This document shows, one piece after another, positions 47,088 through 58,333 of a stretch of DNA of 64,000 nucleotides (position 1 is the stretch's first letter; every line of letters begins with the position of its first letter). The position numbers were made by a program, and so were the translations under genes. The notes under the pieces are model-generated. The model made no database searches. It worked only from the letters and a program-made list of their open reading frames with translations, and was not told where the DNA came from. The stretch is taken from contig JACGWO010000007.1 of the NCBI GenBank assembly GCA_034509735.1, positions 21,790,046 through 21,854,045 on the forward strand. The letters run 5' to 3'. Source of the stretch: Sesamum alatum. Lineage: Eukaryota; Streptophyta; Magnoliopsida; Lamiales; Pedaliaceae.

Positions 47088-49064
47088 TGAAAAGCCTAGC
47101 CAAGGCGTGTGGATTGGTCCGGGAGTAACGCGAATGCGGAAGCGCGGTATAATAAAATTGCAATAATTTAAAACATGCCATAAACAAGAACGAAATAAAG
47201 ACGTTCAGGGGGTGCTCCCTTGAAACTCCGGAGCGTTTGGTGTATCTCATGAAAGAAAAATAAACAAGAAATTCATGGAGGCTATAGGGTTGAATAGAGA
47301 CGAAAACAACAAAACCGAAAACCTACCCGGTTGTCGTTTTGTCTTCAAACCGCTACTCACGTTGTTCCCCATTTTGCTCCAAGATCCCGATTTGAGACCC
47401 TCTAATTCGTACATGCAATCCGCCCACGTATCTTGATCCTCGTGCTAAAGAAAAACCAAGTGTATATTTTATTTGAAGAGAACGGATTGATCAAATGCTA
47501 TCAATTAACGAGATCAACCCTCCTTTAAGTCAACTGTGTAGCACAAAAGAACAAGAGAGTATCTTGGGAAAAGGGGAGGGAGTGGCCGAGAGGGAGAGGA
47601 GTCGGCGGTGATGGTGTGTGTGTGTGTTTTGAATTTTCATCATCTCTTCCAAAGTGAAGAGTTAGGCATATATATAGAGGAGGAATCCTATTCCTCTTCT
47701 AGTTTCCACTCTTTGGAAGACTCCTCTTGGAATAGGATTTGACCTAGTCAAATCCTAGTCAATCCTAGCTTCTTGGTCAAACCAATCCTAGTCATTGGTT
47801 TCCCTCTTCAATCTCAACCATTCATCAATTTAATGGAGTATTTAAATCTAATTAAATAATCCAAAGGGCAATAAATAAATATAATAAATATTAATATTTA
47901 TCTTAAGCCCATAAATTAAATTCCAATAAATCTAATTTATTAGATAAATTCCTTTCATCTAATAAAAAGAATTAATTTTCCCAAGATAAGAAAGATCCGA
48001 TTAAATCTAATTTAATCATTCCATCTCTCTCAAAATATTTAATTCTAAATTAAATACGTTCTGTGTACGGATTGTGTGTGACTCTTTAGGTTCACCATCA
48101 GCTAGACTTGGTCGGATTCCTAGAATCCGTCCATTACCATGGGTGGCCGTCTAGCAACGGTCCATGGCACTAGAGACTAAGTGAATATGCGTGGGGATGA
48201 ACATTTAGGCTCTACAGTACATCTATCCTTCCGTCTACAGTCTCACCAGTTAGGGTCTACGGCACGGATACGTAGGTACCCATCTTGGACCAAAGTGTCG
48301 GCCTGTCCTATACTAAATCTGCAGGGAATCTTTCCCTTCTGTTCAGTACTGTGGCCACAGATTTTAGGGACAAGACACACAGTATAGTGAGAGGCTACTG
48401 TCAACGCTCTTGACAGGAGACAAATCCTTTCTTGGAAACTACTGTCACGTTGCACATCATGGCTGCACTAGATATGGCTTATGACTACTCAACAACTATG
48501 TTTTGGCAATCTCACCATACCTAAGATACAGATACGGTGTACATGTAAACTCAGCAATTCCTCAAGTCAAAGGATTGACCTGTACCGTTGAAACCGGGAA
48601 CTCACGTTATACCTATCCGACCCTACTCAAGGTCCTCCGTAAGACGGTTCCCGCGAGACACCTTAGTCAGCCGCTCCCTAGCAAGCTGACCCACTAACAC
48701 TGCATAGACGATCCTTGTCACCCGTCGATGAACACGACAACAGATGCTTAGTGCAAGTCTCAAGTGGATTCTCGATACCCATTTCCCGAGATTCCTTGAC
48801 TTGGAGATTTTCAGACTGATTCGGCGGAACTGATTTCATGAACCTACCTCCAAGCGTAGTCCCAGTCCCCGAAATATGATCTCAGTCAGTGGGCTTTGTT
48901 TGTGTAGTGAACAGTTATAAAGCAGTAAAAGTGAACACAGACAAAGTATGAGCCAAATGAATTTCACTTTCTTATTCATCAAGGTTTATTAAAACTTTGA
49001 AATTGTTCAGATATAGGTTACAATTCGCCTAGCAAGATTGGTTTCATGGTCACCTATTCTAATA
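47088..49064 (-). repeat. Solo copia LTR 2, inserted in LINE ORF1
   Basis: This 1977 bp LTR (TGAAAAGCC...TTCTAATA on +) is flanked by perfect GTGAC duplications (47083-47087, 49065-49069). It has no internal sequence. Palindrome CTGTGGCCACAG at 48349-48360, TATA-like tract near 47668-47676. Confidence 0.95.
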
Positions 49065-49069
49065 GTGAC

Positions 49070-49390
49070 CGCCTCATCACCCGCCCCACGACCTCCAAAA
49101 TTACCCACCCAATGCATTGTGAGAGATGCAAATGCGTCCAAAAATTCATCGTCCCCACAGTTCAGCACCCTCTTGGAAACAACAATAAATTCATTAAAGT
49201 TGAAGCCCTTACGAATATGCTCACGATCCACCGAAGATGGGACATAACCACCAAGATCCATGCCAGCCGTAACCCTAGGCGAGCCGCCCTCTCGCACCAC
49301 CGAACCAGGGTCATCATCCGCCCTTCGCCACCCTCGAGTCAAGGGGTTCCACCATGGCTAGTGTGTGTACTGTGTGTGAGAGAACAGAGA
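49070..49390 (-). pseudogene. LINE ORF1 N-terminal part and 5' region
   Basis: The - strand frame is open from about 49342 to the LTR boundary, and an ATG lies at 49356 in another frame. The peptide (for example GYVPSSVDREHIRKGFNFNE) lacks motifs I recognise but is positioned as the N-terminus of ORF1, upstream of the DUF4283 part. GT repeats at 49363-49380 may mark the LINE 5' untranslated region. Confidence 0.55.
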
Positions 49391-49600
49391 GAATATTTAG
49401 AAGTCATTTTACCTAGCAAAAGTTCTATAAGGTTTTAACAAATAAATTGAAAACAATCAAATACTATGAATTAATATTGATGTTTTCGTCTTTGTTCAAG
49501 CTTGTAATTATTACAAGATGAACACAAGAATACTAGAGAAAGGAGAAAGAAATCGGCTAGACTCGAGAGGGGAGAGACTGTGATGAGAGAATCATGAAAG
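49391..49600 (-). repeat. Degraded copia LTR-like fragment
   Basis: The words ACTATGAATTA, TTCGTCTTTGTTC, ACAAGATGAACACAAG and AGAGGGGAGAGA occur in the same order as in C LTRs (24791-24905). The fragment is highly diverged. Confidence 0.5.
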
Positions 49601-49990
49601 CGCACAAAATATAAAACCCTCCGGATGATCCCTAAATGGAGCATGGAAACGAAAAAACTTTTGCTCTTCTCCAATGGATATAAAACCCTCCGGATGATCC
49701 CTAAAGATATCTTCCTCAACTAAACCGCTAAGGAACACCATTTTCACATCCATCTGCCATATTTCACAATCATAATACACAACTATGACAAGCATAATCT
49801 GAATAGATTTGGCCATGACTACCGGTGAGTAGGTTTCCTCAAAGTGCCAGACCTCTATGTATAATCCTTCACTACTAACCTAGCTTTGAAGGTTGTAACC
49901 TCTACATTAGCTCAAATTCCCGTTTTTAGACTCATTTACACCCAACGAGCCTAACTCTTTTAGGTGAGTCTCTAAGGTCCATGCAGATTT
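49592..49990 (-). pseudogene. Copia reverse transcriptase fragment
   Basis: The frame 49816-49592 reads MAKSIQIMLVIVVYYDCEIW and WQMDVKMVFLSGLVEE, the copia RT segment equivalent to about 17338-17450 in D. Sequence to 49990 matches the preceding part (KWVYK, VDPPKG) with stops. A 28 bp piece is tandemly repeated (49609-49636, 49678-49705). Short and non-functional. Confidence 0.85.
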
Positions 49991-50379
49991 GCAGTGATTT
50001 GGGAAGAGGAGATGGGTCTGAGAGAGAGAAAGATGGGTGTGCGCTTTTATGTGTTGAATGTGAAAAAGAAATATTCAAAAGCTCATGAAAGAATTCCACC
50101 CACCATACACAGAAATCGGTGTTTGTAACATCAGTGCTATAAATACCAGTTTTGACATGCGTCAAATCACATCATTTTGCGCAAAAATATTTTTCTTTTA
50201 AATAAGAGTCATAATACTTTTATATCACACAATTTTTGTAGTTTTTCGTTTTTTTTGCATTAAAGAGAAATGCTCCAGATTTGAATCTTGTGCCGTGCTG
50301 ATATAATTAGATACATGACTTTTCATATACTAATGATGCATTCTCGTCTTACTAGTTGCTATAAAAAGAACCATATGTA

Positions 50380-50721
50380 ATGAATAGACAAAGAAACTAT
50401 CTTTTCCTTCACATTCACATGTTCTTGTTGCACTCTGAAGATGACCGGGGCCCAACTTTCAGTTGTGGTAGCCAGGATGGTGAACTAAATCCCAATGCCA
50501 ACACCTTCCCACTCGAGCCAGAAAATTTTTATACACCAAAATTTTGGTCAACAGTTCATGACCAAGTTTTCATTGACGCAATGTGGGACGAAGTGATGCA
50601 AGAAAACACTCAACACACCAAGTACATCAATAGACATTTTTTCCTTATTGGCACAAAGCATGTGAATCATATATGCGAGGAGAGTTTTTCTGGCAAAGTT
50701 TGTTGCGCCCGTATAAAGTAG
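50380..50721 (+). CDS. Short ORF, possible Myb/SANT-like fragment, unidentified
   Basis: 113 codons on +. The central part (FWSTVHDQVFIDAMWDEVMQ) resembles the first helix of Myb/SANT-like domains in plant Harbinger-derived proteins, a weak similarity judged by eye. The C-terminus looks out of frame. It lies outside the Harbinger Myb gene at 51170-51720 and on the other strand, so it may be debris of a second gene. Function not assigned. Confidence 0.35.
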   Translation: MNRQRNYLFLHIHMFLLHSEDDRGPTFSCGSQDGELNPNANTFPLEPENFYTPKFWSTVHDQVFIDAMWDEVMQENTQHTKYINRHFFLIGTKHVNHICEESFSGKVCCARIK

Positions 50722-51150
50722 CTGCAGTGAGACAAGTGCTTTGCACGATATTCTAGTCGTCCAACAATAAAGCGCAAGTACTTAGTGAAGTATAAGAAAT
50801 ACTTGATGACTCAGAGGTTAATTAGAAATTCCCAAACAGCATTTCGACAACATGTTATGTGTCTGGGTTTGGCATGTTAGTGTTGGTTGTTTGATTTCAA
50901 GTCCGGTGCGTGTTTGGTTTGGCATGAGTTCTAGTAAGTATCCTAGTTTTTATGTTTGGTGTGTGTTGGGTTAGTCATGAGTTCCAATAAGCATCCCAAA
51001 TTTTAACTTATTTTTATGTTTTGGGCAATATTGTCCATTTCGAAATTAGCAAATGCAGACATGAAATCACTATCGTTGCCAAACAGGTTCGGATGGGGAC
51101 CCCGAACATAATATTTGAGGGGTCATCAACATTGATACTATCCTCACCTC
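50722..51150. other. No gene; three related TIR-like repeats
   Basis: Three similar stretches (about 50871-50895, 50904-50945, 50960-51000) share GGTGTGTGTTTGG-like and GGCATGAGTTC-like words. The left end of the Harbinger element probably lies here, but I cannot fix it. Confidence 0.4.
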
Positions 51151-51169
51151 CTATGAGGCTCCAAATATG

Positions 51170-51720
51170 TCCTTAACATGCTTTACCGTAGCTTTGTCCT
51201 TATCGAAAATATCGCAACAAGGTTGATAACAACGAAATGACATCAATTTCAAGGATCGCTCGTATGTGATCTGCAATAAAAAGTGTAGATCAGTCATACA
51301 TTCATTTAAATATTTTCGATCAAAATAGATAGGCGTTACCTTACCTTTTTATAGTTTTCAAATATTGGGTCTTCAACAACAATCATGTTCGCCTAGTCAT
51401 TCCAACCAAACCTACTCCAAGAGAGCATATTGACAATACACCTTTTCGTTTTTTCCACAGTGTGGTTTTGAGCCAATATGCGGGGTCAGACTTCAATATA
51501 CTGTTTGGCAACTTTTGGTCATTATCTACTCCAATGCACCAAGATAAATTATCCTAAAACCTCTATTACATTCCACTTGGTCTGGACAACTTCCTTAAGA
51601 GCAACAATAAGTGATTCCTCATCCAACACACTCCAAACTTGGATTACAGTTTTCCATCTTTTCTTACCCCATGACGATGAACTCCATTGCTCCCTTCATT
51701 GTTCATTGTGATGTCAACTA
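51170..51720 (-). pseudogene. Harbinger Myb/SANT-like protein gene remnant
   Basis: Joined frames on - give an E-ESL--ALKEVV-T-W segment (around 51620-51570) and later LKTTLWKKRKG, SWSRFGWND and NMIVVEDP (51480-51380). This is the familiar pattern of Myb/SANT-like domain proteins encoded beside Harbinger transposases, which help bring transposase to DNA. Several frameshifts and stops are present. Identification is by motif order only. Confidence 0.65.
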
Positions 51721-52276
51721 TAAAACCAATAAATATTTACTTGAACTACATTGCACAATAAAATAAGCCAAAATAATCACCAAAGATTAACAAGGCACTT
51801 TCAAATATATTACTAGAATTTAATAACCAAAGATTAACATTTGACTATAAATTACTTAAATATTGCATATTATATTATCTAAATATAAGCCAAACTAATC
51901 ACTAGAGATTAACTACTGCACATGTAGAAGAATTGATACACTATTTAATCATCATTTGAAGATCATAAGTTAGTGACGTTCTTGACATGAGTTCATAGTT
52001 TGGGAATAGAGAACGTGCATTTCATTTATATTTGACTCCTCCGGTCATTGTATATTGACCTCACTAAACCACCCGTCCATGTGTTCCATGTATGATGCGT
52101 GTAAACAGTGCCCAAATATTCCACATTATCTTTATCCATTTTTTATGAACTCTCAGGAAACAAATGCTCAATATGGTCAACAAGCATTTTCTTACGGATG
52201 AAGTTATGCGTAAGACAACATGCCACTATTATTTATTTTGAATTCTTATTGAGTAAAATGCATGGTTACATAAGAT

Positions 52277-55200
52277 TAGGGGTGTTCAGTTCGGTTAATC
52301 CGGCCGATAATTCCGTTAACCGAATATTGAAGCGAATTAGTCAGTTAGGTTTTGTAAAAATCAAATTGTTTTGGTTCAGTTCAATCTCGCACTGAACTAA
52401 CCATTTTTTTTTAAAAAAAAATCCCTACAATTGATTTTATCCTAAATTACCTATCCAAAATAAGTTAAATATAATATTTATAAAATAAAATGTACAACCA
52501 AAATCAAATCCAAGTAAAAGTCTAAAATACTCCAATCAACAATACGAAACATTATTGATACAATTAAAATTCAATAACTCAATATTAAAATAATGTGACA
52601 AGTATTCACTTTCCAAATAATAATTCATATTCAAATTCTAAAACATAATAGACATGTCAAATACTATCAGTTTTGATTCTTTGAATGATGACTGTTATGT
52701 TGATGATTGCATTTTACCAGTTGAGAATCTTGAGATTGAAGTTCCTTTATGGGCCAACTAAAAGACAAAGAAACAAAAAGAAAATATTGAACAAACTATA
52801 AATATAAAGACAAGAAAATAATGAATGCTTACGTGACATGACACCACAAATCAATGATAGTTGACTTTGAGCCAACAATTGATGCGATATCTACAAGTAT
52901 AAGATTACTAATTAGGACCAAGATATTATAGATTTAGAATATAAAATTGAAAGATGTTAATAAACTAATATCCGCAATAAATATTAAATTAAACTATACC
53001 TTTTTAAATTTTCTGGATGAAGTCATAGTTCTCTTCAACTGGTTTGACTGGAGTTAGAGCTTGTGCAATCTTCAAAGACAATAGTGCTCTAGAATCATCC
53101 ATTATGCGATCTCCAATACTGGAAGCAGACTTCGATGCAAGGGTAGAAAATAGGAATGACTAATACATCCAGTATTAATCTTGATAAGATGGGGAGTTTA
53201 GGACGATACAATTTTCACCAATCAATGATATCAAAACTCGGAGAATCTTTCTCAATTCGTTCATGTAGATAGGCATCCAACTCCAATTCATCTATGCCTT
53301 CAATCTCATATATGATTTGTTGGTATTTGTTTCTATAAGCTCTAGTGTTGCTTCTTATCCTAATCCTACTTGATTTACTAGAAGAAGTGGTAAAAGTGTG
53401 TGATGTTGTAGAAGAATACAATTTCTTGTATTCTTAGACAAACATCATATAGAGCACTTCTTGCCAAACTTGTCATTTTCTCTCCTACTTCAAGTTCATA
53501 CATAATCTTGAAAACATACTGGATAAGGTAGTTGAATTTATGACGAGGATCCTAACAGCAACATATATCATCATATTTTTCTTCTCAACATTACTCCAAT
53601 ACGTTATCAAATTTCTGCTTGATTTGGCTTGCCATATCTACCAAATAATCAGCACTCCGCAGCACTCCTTCAACAAGTCATTAGTATCACTTATTTCATC
53701 TAAAAATATGTTAGATGTCCCATACAAAAACCTAGAGACTCGACTGGTTAGCTCATAAAAATATTGCAACACTTTCACAAATCTTTGAACCATAAATCAG
53801 TCATATTTCATAGTCAAAACAATGTTACCATAAGGTTCTTCAAGCATGAAATCACCACAAAAATCAGCAGCAAAGATTTCATACCTTTCGAACACACCTT
53901 GAAATATCACAACTGTCTCTAACATGGTATAAACCGAATTCATCTTGTTAGGACATCTAAACACAATGACTTTAGCTTTGAACCTTCTCCTCGACAACAT
54001 AATCAATAAATTTCTTGATCCTAACAAGTGATTGACAACATACCCAACTGCTACAGGAACACGCTCAGCTGACTCATGAATTTCTTAAACCCATCCTTGA
54101 CAATAAGATTTACAATATGAACAACACATCTCATATTGAAATATTTCCCATCAAGTATAGTAGTTCCCCAATTAGTAAACCTTCTTTGTAGATAAGCAAT
54201 AGTAGTCATTAAAAGAAGCATTGTCCACAGTAATAGCAAAATTTTATCAAATCCCCCAATCATGCAAGCATTTCTCCATCAACAAACCCATATAATCACC
54301 TTTACGAGTAGGAAATGAAATGAAATTAAGAATCACCTTATGCAATTTTCAATTAGAACCAAGGTAATTCGGAGTCAAACACATATAGGCGAGTCTCTGA
54401 TTAGAAGTCCATGTGTCCATGTTCAATAACATTCTTTTCTTAGAAGTTTCAAAATAAGTTTTCAACTTATTCTTTTCACCAAAGTACAACCTATAACAAT
54501 ATCTGGTTACAGTGGTTCTTGATGGAACACTAAACTGTGGACATGCAATAGATGCAAATTCCCTTAATCCTTCATTCTGTACACACTTAAATGACAATAT
54601 GACCATGCGATCTAAGGCTTTTCTACTGGCTTCCTAATCAAATTTCCAATATGACGAAGTACCTTTGAGTTCCCCAATTACAATCTGGTAGAACTATTTA
54701 TTGTTTGATTATCAACAACAAACACATTATTAGGATGATTTCTCCATATTTGCATATGGTTATTCATTCCACAAGTGACATTTTTAGAGGGGTCAACAAC
54801 ATAAGTTCTATTGCAATACTTACATATATTGCTTCCCGTCTCTATTAATGTAAGCAGTAAAGTGGTTTCAAGCCCTCGCTTTATGCATATCTCTTTCCTT
54901 TTAGCCTTTGACTTTTGTGGTCCTTGTGGAAGTGTGTCTGAAATCCTCTCATTTTCCAATCTGATTTCTTCTCGTTTGTTTTCATCAGACATTGATTGTG
55001 AAATGGGAATTTTCGACAAATCCATCGAATTGAATGTTTCCCTTTCCATAAACACTACAATAAACACAACACATTAGTCAATGAACACAACACATTCATA
55101 TTCATCTTTGTTTCCAAGTTGTTTGAGTGTTCATTAAAAAATGACTACCTATATTTACACCAAAGGGAAGAGTAAACTCTTCATTTACATGTGAGAAATT

Positions 55201-56339
55201 CAATCGTTTCATTAATATCTCATTGGCCATTGAACATAAGTCATTATGAACTTCTCGGGTTTAAGGTTTCTATTTATATAAATATCTACATGTTCATCCA
55301 ACTATCAATTAATGCAAACATTTTAAAGAAGAAAAAGAATCAATTCCATGATATGAATATGCAAATAAAATATGAAAAATCTAGTATAATTAAATATTAA
55401 AAGGCTCAAAAAGCTGAATTTAACCATATCTAAAGCAATAGGATGATTTCTCACAGTATTTTGTAAGTTGTTTTATATCATTATGCAATACATTCTCAAT
55501 TAAATTTACAACAAAGACTTTCAGTTTCTTTTATTATAAGCAAACTACAAAAATGAATAACCCGACCCTCCGTCTCTCTATCAACGAAATATTATGATCC
55601 AATTTGGCGATTAATTGAAAGAGAACTCTCCCTAACAACCCATAAAATTAAATTGCACAAATCACTTATCTCTAGCTTAAATTTCATGGTCTAAAAAACC
55701 CAAATTTGGATGAAAAATCCAATTCACCTAAAAAAAATTCAAACACCCAACTCGCTCAGTCTTGCACCTCAGGCCAATCGCACTCACACCTTAGTTCACT
55801 CGCAAGTTGCAACTCTTAGACGGTCAGACCTCGCTACCTCAACTAGCAGTCTCGCACCCCAATCATGTCCTCACTTTGCTTGCAACTTTCAAATGGTCAT
55901 ACTTCACTACCTCAGCTCGCAATAGTTCGCTCTCAAGTCTGAATCGGTCGCAAATCGCAAGATGAAGAACAGAGGATGAGAAGAATCTGAAGATGAAGAA
56001 GAGTTCCTCGCTTAAAGCCCTAATTTTAACTTTTATGTTTTAAGTCTTTTTTAATTTTAGATCTGATTTACAATTGAATAAAACTATAATAAAATATACA
56101 ATATATATTTATAATACAACAATATATTTATAAAAATAAAATATAACATATGCATATTTTTTTAAAAAAAAATTTTATTTGCTCAGTTTTGATATACTGG
56201 AACATAACCAAAATCAACCGAAAAATTAAACTTTTTCTAAAAAAAAAGAATACCGAATTGGTTTCGGTCGGTATTCGCTAAGAATCAAAATTGCGATTTG
56301 GTCGTTTTGAGTTGGTAAATAAAATAGTGCACACCCCTA
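52277..56339 (-). mobile_element. hAT DNA transposon (4063 bp) inserted in the Harbinger transposase
   Basis: The ends TAGGGGTGT (52277-52285) and ACACCCCTA (56331-56339) form the terminal inverted repeat. The 8 bp flanks CATAAGAT (52269-52276) and CGTAAGAT (56340-56347) match at 7 of 8 and are the target duplication. The transposase lies on the - strand between 55067 and 53020. TIR form and 8 bp duplication are hallmarks of hAT. Confidence 0.93.
53020..55067 (-). pseudogene. hAT transposase pseudogene
   Basis: On - there is a BED-type zinc finger (CKYCNRTY...NNHMQIW; 54860-54710), an RNase H-like core segment with LLNMDTWTSNQRLAYMCLT (about 54430-54360), a MRCVVHIVNLIVKDGFKKF segment (54150-54070), and the C-terminal dimerisation region with ELDAYLHERIEKDSPSFDIIDW-like sequence (53280-53215), continuing in other frames to about 53030. 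These are in the correct order for hAT transposases. Frameshifts and stops separate the parts, and a final Cys or His of the BED finger seems lost. The segment from 55068 to the right end is non-coding. Confidence 0.88.
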
Positions 56340-57440
56340 CGTAAGATAGCCCAACGAGTTTTAAGTATTCCGAATGTCCATTCAATGACGTTACAAGCAC
56401 ACCAATGCTTCATGTTGAATTTTATTTCATGATTTTGCAATGCACAATGACCAGTCAAATATCTAACACCTTTGTATGGCACAAGAAAAGCATCCCCGTG
56501 GGTATATCCACTATCACAAAATGTGTACTCTAATCACGCAATATTATTTATAACAGTTTAACTACGTAGTCAATCATTCTAATGATTACCATGGGGTATC
56601 CTCAAACCATTTGGTCTATTGATAGCATCACACAGTACTCCACTATCAACCGCACTACTTTCCCAACCCGCCAAGACATATATGAACTTCAAACCTCTGT
56701 CACAAACACCCAACACATTAACTGATTTCGAGTCTTTATATGTCCGATAACGCCCTTTGTCATCTGCCAGCACCGTAACATCTATGTATGTTCCGTCAAG
56801 TGCTTCTAAACAACCTATGTGTGAGTGGAAAAAGGATAACAATTTCGGATTACACACAATTATAACTTATTATTCGATGTGATATGCACAATATTTGAAT
56901 TACCTCAAACCATCACCACCTAGGGCAAGTATCGTTTGCTAGAATGAGGTTTGATTATGTAGAAATAATGGATGGATTATGAACACAGCATTGAGAACTA
57001 TTTTAAAATCACAATTGATTGTCCTTGTTGATCTAATGAAGTCGTACTTAACTGTATGATTTTTTTATGTTGCGCAAGGACAATTAGAAATATGACAACT
57101 TATTTGGGAACAATGACGTGTTTTGTATCTAATAACCCTTCAATATTTTGCAAATATGGCACAACCTACCAAAGGGTAACTACTCATGCCTGGATTATCT
57201 ATGCATGATATCTCCCTAATTTTCATTAACCGTTTCATTACTCTAACTTGGTGAAGAACTCAACTTTGAAGCTATACGTTGAAGTCCATCTCATACGAAT
57301 ATGATTTAGTTGGACCCTGCAATTATGTAGAAATGATACGACATAATCAACATCCTCATCGCATCAATAATAAATACTTGTATTGCAACAAAAATTTCAA
57401 CTCTTTTTGCGAGTAGCATCCTTAGACAAACACACCCTTA

Positions 57441-58333
57441 GTAATCACAATTATATTACATAAACAGATAAAAAAAATTATAGATAAAATCTAACAAAAT
57501 ACCACAGACCGAGTTGTACATGTTTTATTCAAATACAACTTAATTGATACTGAAATATCTTATTTACAAACGCAACACTAACACCTAACATAAATGTAAT
57601 GCCCAAAATTAAGCTTCATATACAATATAGCTACAGATGAATACAGAAACACAAATTATCAAACATGGAGAATAAAATAAATACTGACATCTTCCTATTT
57701 GATATCTAGGGTTTAAGGAAAAAAGTGACCTTTTCAATTTTGTAGTTTCAGTGAATCTCAACAGCATTCCCCATTCAATAGTGCGTTCGATCTAGTATGA
57801 AAAAACATAAATAACCAAAATTGGGTGGAAAATAAAGGAAAAAAATGGATGTTGGATACCCACATCTGAAAACTCTGATGTAGTAAAATCAAAAGCAGGT
57901 GTTTCTACACTAAAAAAATCAACATTTTCATGTACTTTTTAACCTTCACCCTCCCTTTCCGTGCTTTATATATGTTCTTTCATCCAGCTGGAAATGATGA
58001 CAAATGAGGGAGTATTGAAGAAGTGTAAACACAACAGTCGGGGCAAGTGCGTATTTTGTCATTAAAAATTTGGACAATACGGTAAATTCACCGTCTTGTC
58101 CAGATAGGTTGAATGAAACAAATAAATTAAACCACCTACCATGTAATGAACCGAAACAGTAAATAAGCCCAAGCATAGTCTATAAGTTCTGGGCCGCATC
58201 ACGGTAAGTAAACATTCACAAAACTTGGATTGGGTTGATTAACTAACCCAATATAGTAAAGTAAACACCACCAAAGGTCATGTTTACCACCTGGGATGGA
58301 ATAAACATTGTTTGTATGAAGTTATGACTAAAA
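57441..58333. other. No recognisable gene or repeat
   Basis: AT-rich sequence with short open frames only (for example 58176-57946 on -), none with a known motif. It may be the only low-copy flanking DNA in the window. Confidence 0.5.

Larger units (their letters stand above)
40026..49390 (-). mobile_element. L1-type LINE, - strand, interrupted by two solo LTRs
   Basis: On the - strand the order is ORF1 (DUF4283 and zinc knuckle, 49356-45990), ORF2 endonuclease (45565-44785), reverse transcriptase (44520 to 41170, split by a solo LTR), and a zf-RVT C-terminal region (40802-40183). The 3' end is a 9 A tail (40046-40038 as T on +). All reading frames are broken. A 15 bp direct repeat adjoins the tail (40026-40040) but its partner lies at 45915-45929, between ORF1 and ORF2. 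The right-hand part may therefore belong to a separate insertion. Confidence 0.8.
52110..57350 (-). pseudogene. PIF/Harbinger transposase, interrupted by a hAT element
   Basis: Remnants of an N-terminal helix-turn-helix region (AQHKK..., FLHNQTSF-like; 57350-56900) are followed by the catalytic domain. The frame 56857-56579 has CLEALDGTYIDVTV, KGRYRTYKDSKSVNVLGVCD and FIYVLAGWESSAVDS; 56482-56285 has YKGVRYL, FNMKHWCACNVIEWTFGILK and RWAILR. The DGTYI and SAVDS regions carry expected Asp residues of the DDE triad, and IE at NVIE the Glu. The end (ACCLTHNFIRKKM) is at 52276-52110, left of the hAT insertion. Removing the hAT element and one TSD copy rejoins the reading. A stop and frameshifts make it inactive. 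Confidence 0.9.
50862..57437 (-). mobile_element. PIF/Harbinger DNA transposon, split by a hAT insertion (left end uncertain)
   Basis: The element encodes on the - strand a DDE transposase (57350-52110, interrupted) and a Myb/SANT-like protein (51720-51170), the two-gene set of plant PIF/Harbinger. The right end reads ACAAACACACCC (57426-57437) followed by TTA, fitting a GGGTGTGTTTG-type terminal repeat and a 3 bp TTA target site. The left terminus is unresolved within 50862-50970. Confidence 0.75.

Noticed and set aside
57946..58176. Candidate host gene ORF of 76 codons
   Set aside because: No recognisable domain, no codon or splice pattern, and length expected by chance in AT-rich DNA.
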